NCBI GenBank assembly: GCA_037074765.1
Contig: JBAMDO010000570.1
Coordinates: 310,001 to 374,000 of the forward strand
Origin: Mansonella perstans
Lineage: Eukaryota > Nematoda > Chromadorea > Rhabditida > Onchocercidae
Length of the DNA: 64,000 bases
Direction of reading: 5' to 3'
The notes under the pieces are model-generated. The model saw only the letters and a program-made list of their open reading frames with translations. It did not search any database and was not told the DNA's origin. This document shows, piece after piece, positions 48,296 through 61,203 of the stretch (within the stretch, counting starts at the first letter, position 1; the number at the start of each line of letters is the position of its first letter). Made by a program: the position numbers and the translations under genes.

Positions 48296-50123
48296 AACTT
48301 ATAGTAATGCATTTGATTAAATTTTCCATTGGTTTAAATAAATAATTTGAAATGGGAAAAGTCTTCAAAAACTTACAATTTTAACTTATCAGAAATAGAA
48401 TTATTTTTTTATGGATAAATCAAAATCAACGATAGCAAATTCAAAATATTAACCATTCCGTTGTAAATTTTAATGCACGAAAATGTGTGCATTTGAAGCC
48501 TTGAATTCTTTTTTAATTTTAATAGAGTTAAAATTTTTTAGTAAATTTAGACAAAAATATTTGCTCTAAAAGAAATTGCAAAGAAAAAGAAAAAGCTTTC
48601 TTCTTACTAACTGACAAATAAATTTTTCATAAAATAAATTTTGTATAGAAATGATTCATCGTTGAAACTTTTATCACACGCCGAATTAGCTATAGTTTTA
48701 TTATTTCATTAGTGCAAAGTAATAAGTAAAAAATATTTGTTCGAATACTATGTACCTCAATGAGACATTCATTCAGGCAAGAAGATGGGATTAATACAAA
48801 ATCAATTGGACATTTCATAAATTTAGTGTTTTCAAAATTTCCATTTCATTTCAGTTTTTCATCTGTTCTTTTTTGTTCTTTCTACCTGAAACATTCTACT
48901 GTTTAGTTGTTTGTTGCTGTTGTGTTTATGATGAGGCCAATTTAAAAAGTTGAAATTTTGTTGATTTAAGCAGTATTAGCAGCAGTATCGTAAATGAATA
49001 CGGATTTCAGGAAATTCGGCAGTATCGTAAACGAATGATAATTTTTCCCTATCATAAAAATTAGAATTAAAATTAATAGTTGGCGCAAATCGAAAAGTAC
49101 TTATATCATCACCAGTGTTATTTTCATTGCCTTTATCAGATTGGCAAATTTTAGTTTTTGGTTTTGGAGTTGAAATGCGATCCTTAGCTGATGTTGCTAA
49201 TTGTTTTTGACCTATTGTCAACAGTGAATGTTTCGTTGATCGGCCAGGTAACATCGAAACAGTTGAATTCATTGTTGCTGCTAAAATGAAAAAATTGACA
49301 GTTGACTGTGAAATTGTTAAAAGTTAACGAATCAGTTACAAATGCAAATTAAATTTTTTTTAACGAAAGGATAAAAGGATAAATACCGGTGATTTTTGCT
49401 GTATTTGACCGTTGTTTGGTTATGGGATCAGAAGAAATGGAACTTAATTTTGCTGTTTTCACTTTTATAGATTTCGGTAAATTGCTGACTGTAGTTGTTG
49501 CTCTATAAAAATAAATTAACGAAAAAGAAAATGTTGTCACCAATTTTTATCACTGATAAAAATGTTTGAATGTGATAAAAGTGTTTTTATCACACTTAAA
49601 TGATTCAATAGAAGGATGAAGTAATCTGTTTTAAAAAGCTAATTTATACTTGTTATACCATTGGTGCTATCAGTAAAATGATAATTTTTTTAATCTGACA
49701 AGAAGGATTAATTAGTTAAAAGCTATTTCCAACCTTTCAGTTCTTCATTTTACAAACTTTTTGTGTAAATAAGATGTATTTGATGACATCAGAGATTGAT
49801 ATAAATTATTTTTTCCCACAATTATTTTGAAATGCGAGCAGAAATTGGCGACATAATTTACATCGATTAAGTAAGCTTTCTAAGTGATTGCAAAAAAAGA
49901 ATTTCATCAGTTATTGTCGTCGTTAATTATTGTTGCTTTTTCCCGCTAATTATAAACAATTTTCATTTTTATTAAAGAAAATGAAAATAATTATGATAAT
50001 TTCATAATTAGGTAAAAAAGGAAAATTGAGTCTATCATTATGATAATTACCAGGGATTAAGAATCTACCTTACTTCTTCATTCTATCTGTTTTCGTATTT
50101 TTCAATTCAATATTTCCAAGTGA
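48290..50123 (-). repeat. Right arm, segment 1 of the large inverted duplication
   Basis: Inverse copy of 15101-16970. It ends beside the intergenic repeat copy at 50181. Confidence 0.85.
48976..50123 (-). pseudogene. Headless copy of doublecortin gene 3' exons
   Basis: Minus-strand exons at about 50123-50074, 49502-49387 and 49280-48976 mirror the last three exons of the 13.8-16.3 kb gene. The latter two have identical lengths and open frames. The exons carrying the DCX domain are absent: the sequence beyond 50123 is repeat-derived and then unique. Without a promoter or domain it is most simply a duplicated gene end, though the Ser/Thr/Lys-rich tail frame is preserved. Confidence 0.7.
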
Positions 50124-50180
50124 TTGCTAAAAAAAAAAATTAACTCATAGTAAATCAAACGGCTAAATATTAATTGATTT

Positions 50181-50580
50181 CTTTGCTTATTAATTAATAA
50201 GTGATAGTGTTTCAAACTCTCATAAACATCACAAAGGAAATTTTGATTTTTATCTGACAAGATTTGAAATGAATCACTTCATGTGATCTTTTCTGCTTGC
50301 AATACTTTTACAGTGTTCATAGTTTGATCTCAAACATGTAGATTGAGGTCATTGAGGTCAATGAATATATCATTTAATATATTTATCCATCTCTTCCAAT
50401 TGCCGTAATGTTTCATTCTTATAGACAAACAGATGATCTGTGCTTTGCATATGTATGTATCGCTATTTTGATCTTTTAAAAATTATTAATGAATTTTAGG
50501 TTAAAAATTTTAAATTTTAGAATTAGAATCACAATCATGGTTATTCAGCTACGGATTTGCAATCGATAGAAAAGGTTAAA
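50181..50580 (-). repeat. Intergenic repeat family, copy 3
   Basis: Inverse copy of about 35143-35615. It marks the outer border of the right arm. From 50,600 to 51,298 I see only AT-rich sequence, probably including the 3' UTR of the Fcf2-type gene. Confidence 0.8.
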
Positions 50581-51298
50581 TCATCATTGTAGTCTTATCA
50601 TCATAAGTCTGTGGCTGCATTAGCTTTGAAGATCATTAATTCCACTGCAGCTTATAATTGCCGCTTAATTCATTAAGCAGAGTTTATCTGGTCTTTGATT
50701 AAAGGGAAAGTGAATTTGAAACACAGTAGAAAACTTCTCATCAGTGATTTTTATTCGCAATTTCACAGTTTCAGGAAAATTACCCCAATCACATACTTGA
50801 TACACTATCAGTTTTAAAATACTTGAACTGTTAACTTTAATAAATTTTCAGAAGTTAATTTTAAAATTTCAAAACTCATTTCACAAATTTGTCAGTTTAA
50901 GGAAAAGGATATAATATTAAAATGTCACTGCACCATTCTTTTTTCTTGTCAGTTTGTATTGACGGCTTCAAGAATTTCAAATTGCAGATTATATCTGGTT
51001 AACTACTTTATTCAACAGCAACGACATCCGAAAAATTTCTTTTCCTGGGAGAATTTTGATAAATTGAAGATTGATAAATAATGAATAAAGTTTTTTTAAA
51101 GAAAGGACTTCTCATAATTTTACACACGAATTTATTTTTTAATAACTTGCAGTTCATAATTGATTGACATTTTAAAAAAAAGAATAACAGTTAACAAACA
51201 TACTTGTTATCGGTCTTATTTTTCCTTATACTACAACAAATACAGTAAATATTCAAAAACCAGACAATATCAAGCGAAAATAAAGAAGAAACAGTAAG

Positions 51299-53012
51299 CT
51301 AAACTCTGGCATTCCGACTAAATTTCCTTTTCTTTGGATATGAAGAACGTTGAAAAGCCCCACGTTTTGTAATCGCTTCCCGAGCCTTTATTTCCTGATA
51401 TTTTTGGCGCTGCTTAGTCTGCAAATCCGCGTCCGCCAGAAGTTCTTCAACAATTGTCCTCTTCCGCTGTTTTTTAGGCACACGAGATGAATAGAAATCC
51501 GCTTTTGTCTCAATAACAGTACCAACCTGAAATAATTTTTATTCATAGGCTCCTTCTTTCACAATATATTCTTCTTAGGATACATTAATGACGAATAGCG
51601 GCCAAAATTTGGCAGCATAAATAGGATTTAGCGTTGTTAAGCATATTCATTTCATCGCCGCTGCACATCAGGCATAAGTTGTAATATAATCCATAGAAAT
51701 CAATAAAAAAACTAAATATCAGGAACTAATGCAACATAACTTAGTTTTGAATGTACACTCTAAAAACCAGCCTGAAAATATTTTGGTAGCACGGAACGAT
51801 CATTTTTTCTATAATGAGCTTTCGGATCTATAGAACTTCTCATTTGAATAATTTCCAGATCACGTTCCCTTTCCTCGGTCATCTCACTTGCTGGAAGGTT
51901 ATACCATGCATCACCTTTCGTTCGCTCTCGGTCCATCTAAAATACCAAAATTTATTAAAAATTTAGGATAACATCGATACAATAATTAGATAATGCTGAA
52001 ATCCATAAAAGATACCTTTCTCTTCCTCTTCAATGCTCGCCAAGACATCGGTACATGTCCTTCACCGAGATATTTTTCAAAACCAGGTTTTATTATGCTT
52101 TTTGATAGCAGCTGAAAGGAATAATAATCAACATACCAGTGATTGTTTACAACTAATGAGTTTGGCTTTCTGATGATTACTTCTCTGCAGTAAGTCGCAG
52201 CATTCGTAACGTGAATAAAAGTAATTTTACGCAAAGAAAAATACGCGCCATAGCTTATTAAAAATGCAAAATGAGTTGTAGCAGTCAAAAACATAATTTT
52301 TTATTGGATAATAATTGGTCGCAACTATTCGTAAAACTGGAAAACAAAAGCAGGACTAAAATTTCGCATTTTTCTTTTGCAATCTTAAAGAATCTCAAAT
52401 TGCTTTGCATACTTCTTTCGTTGTCTCATCCAAAATTGAATCGGAAACAGATGTTTCATTATTTTCCGTATTGCATCCTGTTGCAAACAATGGCTTTTTG
52501 ACAATGCTTGTGTTAATATTACTAGTGCCATCGGTATCAAGAACAAATGAATCATCTCTTTCAGCTTCCTAAAATACATGTGGACGTAAATTTTTTTTAT
52601 TCTTACTTGAAATCTGAAACTAGCCATAAAGACTTAAAAAATTCAAATTAAATCTACAGTGATTCAAAAAATCAGAAATTACGGAAATCCCCATTATGAA
52701 AATAATAAATAAAATAAAATCAGCATAGATGTGCAAATTCAAAAACACATCCCGCGGAAAGTTTTAATCTTCTTTAGTTACTAAAACAGCAAAAAATGAT
52801 GAAAGAAGTTTATTATTTATATCTATATAAATAAATGTTGATAACTAAGAATTTCAATGAAAAATTACCTCAGTTTCAGAAAAGCAGCGAAAATTCACTT
52901 TTCTCCCCAGTGTCGCTTTTGCCTTAACATTCTTTTTCTGATCATCTTCCGTATCATCCGATGAACTTTCTTCATCCTCCATAAACAAAATCTTATTGTC
53001 ACTATTTCGCAT
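51299..53012 (-). CDS. Fcf2/DNTTIP2-type pre-rRNA processing factor
   Basis: Fcf2 proteins act in the nucleolus in early 18S rRNA maturation with the small-subunit processome. Five exons: 53012-52869, 52568-52413, 52111-52016, 51936-51772 and 51526-51299, giving 262 residues. The N-terminal half is acidic (MEDEESSSDDTEDD). The C-terminal Fcf2 domain (about 149-240) shows WYNLPASE, ERDLEIIQMRSSIDPKAHYR, PKYFQVGTVIE, DFYSSR and PKKQRKRTIVEELLADA, followed by a basic tail. The size is close to yeast Fcf2 and far shorter than human DNTTIP2. The intron after 51772 needs a GC donor (CAG|GCTGGT) to keep the conserved YFQVGT junction; no nearby GT donor keeps the frame. Upstream, 1.4 kb separates it from the F-box/LRR gene on the same strand. 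Confidence 0.9.
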
Positions 53013-54409
53013 TCTGAAATACTAAGCTGAAATAAATACTAAGCAGATAAGAATAACAAGTACATCAATTGCTGAGCAAATATTGATTTTTACTAACCAA
53101 TAACTTCGTATTGTATTTGTCAGACAAATGAATTTCGAATGCGTAAAATAAAAATAATGAATTAGCATTAATATTTATATCGCCATCCATAAAAAAGACA
53201 AATCTTTGAACTGCCATGAGGAAATGTTCTCTTGAGAAAGTTGTACTGCTTATAAGTTTTTGAATACTGATACAACACTTTATTACGTATATGTTTATTT
53301 AGGATTAAAAGATTACTATAAAAGAAAGAGAATATGATAACACATCAATACATCACCTCATAATGCGTCATTTAAAAATTAAATAGATCCACAGAAATTT
53401 TTGAATTTAACCTAAACTTACAGCATGCTTAACCAGGATGTATAGAATATCACAATGAGCAACTTAGTCGGTAGTACAAATGAAACTTCAATTAAAGATG
53501 CATTCATCAGCAATTTCATGCATTCATTGCAAACTGCATTTAAAAGAATCGTGTCAAGGATAATACTTTTAAATCGAAAAGTATCAAATAATGACATATA
53601 AAATGCTACGCACATGCCAGCAATCAATTTCCACTATCATTATGAAAACTGTGGCAAAATTCATAATTGTACTTTAAATTACAAAATTCTTTAGTCGAAT
53701 CAGAAGTATATAACAAAGAGTCTTTTCGCGAATAATATACATGTATATATTTTAGATAAAGAATGAATTAAAAGACAAAAACGCAGCGACGCTAAGCTTC
53801 GGTAGGTAATAATAAAAAAGCCAAAGACTAACAAAACCATAAATTGAGGTAAGCAACTTTAAAACAGCAAAAAGCCATTTCTTACATGTATCACCTAGAT
53901 GAACTGAATCGCATCATTCTATATTCTCTGTTCAACAACCATGCCTAAAAGATTTACTTCTATCGACAAAAAAGAATTGTCCTACATTCCTGAAATTTGA
54001 AATATGATTCTGAACATTTAAACAATGAAGGAATCAACTCGACATAAGATATGAAAATAATTCATTACATCTTAGGAAAAAAAATAGCTACAGATATATA
54101 AACCATTCGAATAAAACATAAAATTTATGAAGAGTAACACAGCAGAAAGCACTGCATTATTACTCCCGCAATACGTTAAAAAAAAAAAGAAAAAAAAAAA
54201 AGAAACTGCACCATAAAAAACTGATTTTTCACAGAAAAAAGAAATGTTAGCTGGAAATTTAAGGTAAAGATACATCTAATAATATCAGTAACATTCCTGG
54301 AAAAACAAATCCCGTAGTGGCATAGCCCTGACCATTTTAAAAGGACAACAAATAAAGACAATAATTAGTTTAATAAAATGAATTAATTGAAAAACATGAA
54401 AAGAAAAAA
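53013..54409. other. Intergenic stretch, no gene recognised
   Basis: Sequence between the Fcf2-type gene and the end of the F-box/LRR gene. It presumably holds the promoter of the former and the 3' UTR of the latter. Short minus-strand open frames (53418-53627, 54072-54275) are hydrophobic because of T-rich sequence and are not supported. Confidence 0.5.
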
Positions 54410-57400
54410 CTAATTTATTCTGATCACAACACTGAATTCAAAAATGGATGAGCTTTGCTCTGCAATAGAGTCTCGATCATCCACTTTCAGCAACGAATGT
54501 GTCCTTGGATACGGTCGTGTTATACTACTATGCGCAGTCCAGATATGTAGTTCAGTGAAGCCATCTGGATTCGGTTTATAGCGTCCCATATGACGGGTGT
54601 CATACAGCGGATTCGTTGAGTAATCCGATGTATTCCCAAAACGATAGCGGAAATTCTCGAAGCGCATCAAATGACGCTCAAAATCAGCATCCATCAAAGC
54701 CTGCAAGCTTCGTTCATGCCGCCTCATCTTCGTCACCACTTCCGTCAGCGGTGTTGTATGTCCTCTGCTCGATGCTGGCAATAATGCCTGCAGAAAGATT
54801 ATTACTATTAGTTCTCTATACATATGTTATGGCTTCGAATTTAAGCCTCTTTTTAAATTAATTATTTCAAACTAATTGATGTAAAATAAAATAAAACCAA
54901 ATAAAAGAAGGTATAAGAAATGAATTTTGACAGTGCGTATCAAGCAAACAAAGAATAAAAGTTATAAAAACAATTACATAAACCAAACTTTATTTTCACT
55001 ACATTTTAAATTCAAATAAAAATATGAATGAAAATACCTCTCTTTCTTGTCGTTTCGATACATAATCAATCATCTCCTCCATTGATTCATCGGTGACTTT
55101 TGGACAGAATGAAATATCAAGCGCAGTTAAGAACTGAAAAACTTGTTGAGAATCTAAGACCAATATGGAACACAATTATTCCATAAGATTTAACTTTCCT
55201 CAAATCTTTTCTAATAGTTCATACAAGCAACAAAAATATTTCGCAACATAGAGTTCATAACATAGAGAACATAGAGTCAAATTCAGTTATTTCAAACCTC
55301 TTCGAAACTATTTATAATAAGTTAAATCAAGTACGGACTTCCAAAACAGCAATGAAACTAAAATTATGCAAACTAACCGGACAATGTTTCAATAGCATTT
55401 TGACTGCTTCATCAGAGATCTCGTCACATCGATGCAGAAGAACGGTCTGCAGACACGAAAAAGTATATTAACAATCTTTAAAGCACTCTCTCAGCTAAGG
55501 AGATACATTTTCCCTACCATCTTATTTCTTGATTAAACGAGTAAAATGACGATATCCTAATTTCTTTCTGAAATATGCATTTATAAGAGCTGTAATATCT
55601 TAATCGTACAACTACAATGTGTATACCAAATGTCAGTCTTGTATTATACGTGACACTCACACCAAAAAACAAAATTGACAACTGTTTGGCAACAAAAATG
55701 AACATTCATGAACGATGTCAATTAGTTAGAAGAATAAGCGTATACATATTCCCATAATCAAAAGCATTCCTGTCAATGAAAAAACACCTATAAACAAATT
55801 GCTAACCTGTAAGGTACCCCTCTCTGCGATTATTCGAATCGTCTGGTCATCTACCACTCTCATATAAGATAAGTTTAAGTGACTAAGATACGGCAGTTTT
55901 GCAAGCTCACGTAGCCCAACATTGCTCACAAAACGGCTGCAACCACTCAAGTCAACATACTTCAGTTGTTTGCATCCAATTACTGTATTACGAAGGACCT
56001 GAAGCTCGAGCAGTCAGAAATTTTAAAAAACAGATAAAAAAAAGACAAGAAGTCTGACCTGTTAAATCACTAAAAATTTCATGGACATTCACAAAAAAAC
56101 GTCGTTATTTTTGGGAATTACCTACATCTTCCATGAAAGAATTTCTCACGCATAAACGATAACATCTTTTAATCTAAAATGTGCCCAATTTATTTCGACA
56201 AACCAATGAGACAAGAAATTCATCTCACAAATTGACACAGACATTGAAAACATAAAAGTTGCCTCATCTGTCATCAGCAAGTTGTCATAAACAGTGAGTT
56301 CAGTCAAGTTCTTCATAAAACTGAAATTTATCTCAATGCCTCCAAGCGTATGGGAAACATAACATTCACCGAATTTAAGCAACTCCAATCTAAAATTAAC
56401 ATTCATTATTAAAACTTGTTGAAGAAAGTTCCCAATTTAGCTGAAAAAATGCTTCCCATCTGAGATCACTGTATGAAATACTTCAAGAGAGAAATTGGTT
56501 TGTATTTCGTTAAAATCCAATCGAAAATACGACAAATACAAATATCAATTCGAATTGATGAAAATAATATTATGCAGCGATTCCAGAATTGATTAATGAA
56601 AAACAGTTTGAATATTTTAAAAATTCAAAATGTCCCTTAAAATAAAACGGTCCATTTACAGATAATAAAAAATAAAAGCACTTACTTGGGAAGCGAAGCA
56701 AAAAAATTATTCAAATGAGTAGGCGATATATTATCAACACTATTCATCGTCAAGGCTACTAGATCCGGACATCTAAAATTTTCATCTACAGTAAACTCGA
56801 GAGTTCAATTTATTTCCCAGAAGTAAGTTAGTTTAAGGCTATATCAAATAATACAAATCGCGTATGAAAATAAAACCCACGCATAAAACAAACCTGTCTC
56901 TTATAGCAAATAGTGATGTCGCAGTCAATCTAAAGCATCCGCCAATTTTTAAGTTAACGATGGATCGTGGCAACACGGTAAACGACGGCAGTCCGGTAAG
57001 GCGCTCATTCTCACCTACATCAACCTCCCTCAAATTTTGACACTTGGAGAAAAACGATGTAAGCCCTCGCTCCACAACGCTTTCCTGATAAAAAATGAAA
57101 TAACAAAATATTTATCAGTTACAACATGAGATACTCAAAAAAATACGGAACACATAAATTAAATTCCTCGTTTTAATTAATTCATATTTAAAACAGAGAC
57201 TTTAAATATAATTTTAATAAACGATGAAAAAAGAATTTTAATATAGAATAAAACACAAGAATTTGCGAGTTCAAATTAGAACATATATAAAGCAAAACCA
57301 ATGCAATTCATTTCCTTTCATTTCTCGCACTCCTCTGAATCTAGCACATTTAAAAAAAAAAAGCAATTAAAAAAAAAAAAAAAAACTTGATATTAGTTAA

Positions 57401-59316
57401 AATTTAATACTTCAAGATTTAATAGGTGTTTCCCACACGACCCATTCCAAGGAAGAGCTGTTGTACTTGGCACAATCTGTGTTGCTGTTATATGTATCAA
57501 TAATTTCACGATTATGGGGTTAATAAATGGGAATGATTTAGCAAGTTCAAGTAAGTTTTTTGTTTCATCAAATGCGCTGCTAGATGCGAGAAGTCTAAGA
57601 TATATTGAACTTAGGACATATCTTGGCTATACTCTACAAAGATAAAAAGCAATATTATTATAAGCTAATCAGAATTGTATATATTTTCTTCCAAAATACT
57701 CAACAAACCTGGAAGCATCGATGGAAATTAACGATTTCCAGATTTGGGCAGTGTCTTCCAAGTGATTTCAGAGACGAATTAGTCAACTGAATACCATACA
57801 TATTCAACACAGTCAAATTCGGACAATACACGGCGAAGCACATGCAAACATTATACGTTAGCGTATCTCTGAATGCATGTAAATCCATTTCAAGCAAATG
57901 AACACCACAGCGCTGCGCCAGAGACTTTATCTAGAATTATTATTTTAAATTTCCGAACCAACAGCAAAATCCATTCCTAAATTGAATTATTTACAGCTCT
58001 TTTTTAATGAGGGTTTCAGAACCTCGGTTGACAAATTACAGAAAACAATATTTTATAGTGACTAAGAAATCTTACCCACTATACGCACGTTATAGATTAT
58101 AGTTAAATAAAGCAAAATATATTTCAAAAAATAAAAGAATGTTTAATTTTCCCAGATATTATAGGAAAGCGAACTTCCTTGTTGCCAACTACCGGACGTT
58201 CAATCAAGCAGGGTAATGAACATTCTTTATCACCAATAAGTGATGAATAGGAGAATTCGGTTGTCATTGTCCACGAATGATTTTTAGCAATGTGACGCCA
58301 TCGGCGGCAAACCCGTTCTATCTTTATGCGATCCACAATTGGTAAAAGCGTAAAAACTGAGATCTGAAAAAAATGATAGAAGATTTTCAAAAAGTAAATT
58401 AGAGAAGTTTTTCGAAAAGCAATCATATTAAATCATCAATATGGATAATCTATCAGCTAAAATATCCTAGACAGTTTGAAATCCAAAAATTCGCGTACTT
58501 TCAAGAAATATTGGCTATCAAACTATTCCACCTAAAAATAATTCGCTGATATTCGGCAGTAATCTTATCAAACAAAATTTGCCAGAGGAAAAAGGAACAC
58601 TAACCAAAATATGGTCCGGAATGGAACTAATATCTTCCTGAACACTGTCCTCTTGCATCTTGTCAGCTTTCCCCCTAGCAGATTTATTACTTTTACGCTT
58701 CATCAACTGTGCATTATTGTCGCTGTTGACAGAAGGATGCAATGATTGTTGCTGTTGTTGATGATGGTGAGCTGTTGAGCTACAGCCCGAAGTTGTCGGC
58801 GCACTCAAATCCTGAATACCAACTTTTAATCATTCAACCTTTTTATTTAAGGACAAACGAGCTCTTGATACTTGAACTCTAACCTTCTTTCCGTCAAACA
58901 CATCAAAATGTCACAATAAAGTCAATTTTACTGAAGCCGACCAGTTGGAAATGAACATCTTTTCTTAGTTCAACAGAAACTCATATTGTCTGCTTAACTA
59001 TATTCTATTTCAGGATGTAATGGACATACTCGAAATGCTTCTAAGATTTTGTGAAACTTTAAGAGTCTATTGGAACAAGTGAACTATTAGAGGCCAACAC
59101 CTACAAAAATTAAGCACGAATTCAATAAAAAGGAAATTTACCGAATACCAAATCTCTTACCTGCACCTTTCTTTTTGCTGAATTTTCATCCCGATTGACA
59201 GGTGCCGTCCTCTTCGTTCTTCTTCCTTCAACTCTTCGCGGTTGCATGATAGTGCGAGGATACTGCTCCAAAAGACCATGCGTCTCCTCAGTATTCCGAT
59301 TACTTCGAAGTCTCAT
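54410..59316 (-). CDS. F-box and leucine-rich-repeat protein
   Basis: FBXL proteins are substrate receptors of SCF ubiquitin ligases: the F-box binds Skp1 and the repeats bind targets. Twelve exons join in phase: 59316-59161, 58811-58605, 58363-58193, 57930-57709, 57084-56894, 56772-56686, 56389-56239, 56173-56122, 55982-55807, 55446-55378, 55133-55038, 54787-54410, giving 651 residues. The N-terminus is basic and then has a His/Gln run (HHHQQQQQ) and an NLS-like KRK. The F-box spans about 113-155 (SSIPDHIL, TLLPIVDRIKIERVCRRWRHIA). Leucine-rich repeats of the cysteine-containing type follow: CPNLTVLNMYG, CQNLREVDVGEN, CKQLKYVDLSGCSRF, LSHLNLSYMRV, LTALDISFCPKVTD. The last exon encodes a charged tail without repeats. 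The donors at 58193 and 56239 are the least certain. An in-frame Met 24 codons upstream (59388) is an alternative start. Confidence 0.9.
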
Positions 59317-61203
59317 CGTCTTGGCGCAAATATGATATACTGATAATGAATTAGTAAAATTTTTAATTAAGTTCACATTTTGGTTCAATTTAATCTACAG
59401 GGCGATCGCGACAAACAATGGCAGTAAAATTAACTTTATAAATAAACAGTTGCAATGAAATTAAAATTAAAAAAAAGTGGAAATTTCTTTCTATGTAAAG
59501 TAGAAAAAACTAAATCGATAAAAATCAGTCAGAAATTCAAAAAAAAAATTGAATCTATAGGAGTTTTAAGTGACTACAAAAATGGTAAATCCAAACATCA
59601 GTTGTTCTTACTTCAACGACCAGCATTCATCACGAGAGCTAGAGGAAATAAACAAATCAAAATGGAAAAAACTGATCTACTTTAACAAATTCTAGTGGTT
59701 TAATTTATTCAGAATTAAAAAAAAAAGAGTTACCAGTTTTATTAGTTTGAGAAATGGGCTAATCAAACCGTTTTAGCTACAGAATAGACGCAAAAAGTAT
59801 TAAAATTATTATCTTAGTCAGTGGTAAAAAAACTGAAATTTTCCAGATAATATTCTCACTTAAAGATTGTTGTTAGACCAAATTTATTAGCACAAGAAAG
59901 TCTCGTTTATTGCAAATTCATGAATTACAGCAAAAACTTAAAACTCTAAAACTTTAATCAAAAAAAAAACGGAAAAAATTTTAGATTCATGATGAACTCC
60001 ACTCAACAAATAAGACTTCAGGATGTAACAAACAGTAAAGTGAAGCAAACTTTGCAGAGAATAAATCTGTACAAAAAAAAATTAACTCCTGAGCTTACTT
60101 AAGATATCAGTATTTACGTGAGGTAAACTACACAAATTACCCATTTAAACTTTACATATATGTTCCACGTAATATCTACTACTTTCGCATGTTTACGTTA
60201 CATTAAATATTTACGTTCACGAGTAACTCACGTAACTATTTAATACCTAAGCAAATTCCGCAGTCAACGCCTTAATTCTGCTCTTCATTAGTTACTACTA
60301 ATCTGTCCATCAATTTAACGAGACACAATGAAAATGTTTCATCCCTGACTATTGGACGTGAATGCGCACATAAAGCATGCGCTGTGAAGTGTTGTCTCCA
60401 TCCTGTAAGTTAATCATTTCTTTTTTTTTTTCACGTTTTCTCGTTTTCTTCTCGTTTTTTTTCTCGTTTTTTTTTTCTCTCACTAAAATATATCAATCGT
60501 ATGAGTATGAAATGATCAGAATTACTATTATAGGAATGATAAATTAATCATCTATGAATAGGCAAATCTATTCGAAACTTTACTACAAACATTTCCGCAC
60601 GAAGTGAAAAAAATGAAAATATTGTTGAATCAAAGAGAAATTGGCATCTTACAATTAATTAAACGATCATATTCTATGTTCGGACATAAAAGAAGGTTGT
60701 TTGAAAATTTTTATAAAGTAAAATTTGTGTGAAACTTTGAAATCTAAGATAATAAATAGGAAAATGCGGAAGGAATAATAATAGTTAAGAAAGAAGAAAG
60801 AATATAATAGTAAAATTGGACGGATAAATAGAAAAAGAAAAAAGAATGTGAAAAAATTGCATCTGTCGACGTGAATTTATCTATTATTTGTGCCATTATT
60901 TGTTAATATTTTGGAAAACTAAAATGCATTGAGCAGTTATTGTCTTTTATAGATAATGTTTAAATCATAAAGTATTGACATTATGTGTAAGAAATAATCT
61001 ATGTGAACATTGAGCATAACAATCATTCTTTGATTTTAGCAAAATTCGAAAATTATTCAGAAAAAGCAGAATGATGGTTGAAATTCCTAATATAATTCTA
61101 TTATTGCAGGAGATTTATGGGTTAACGAGCTAACAAATATCATTTCAGACTTCTGTTTAAGCAGGGGCAAAATTTTCGAAGTGAGAGATATTTCGTGAAA
61201 TTT
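59317..61203. other. Divergent intergenic region between F-box/LRR and OPA1-type genes
   Basis: About 1.9 kb that must hold both promoters. A pyrimidine-rich tract lies at 60418-60480. ACGT-containing words cluster at 60114-60234 (TTTACGTGAGG, CCACGTAA, TTTACGTTAC, TTACGTTCACG, CTCACGTAAC). The ORF at 59455-59685 is Lys-rich and unsupported. An ATTTCAG acceptor at 61142-61148 precedes the OPA1-type coding exon; upstream in-frame codons (RYFVKF) suggest translation may begin further upstream. Confidence 0.5.

Noticed and set aside
54072..54361. Hydrophobic minus-strand ORFs
   Set aside because: Poly-T-derived Phe/Leu runs in intergenic sequence; no start or splice context.
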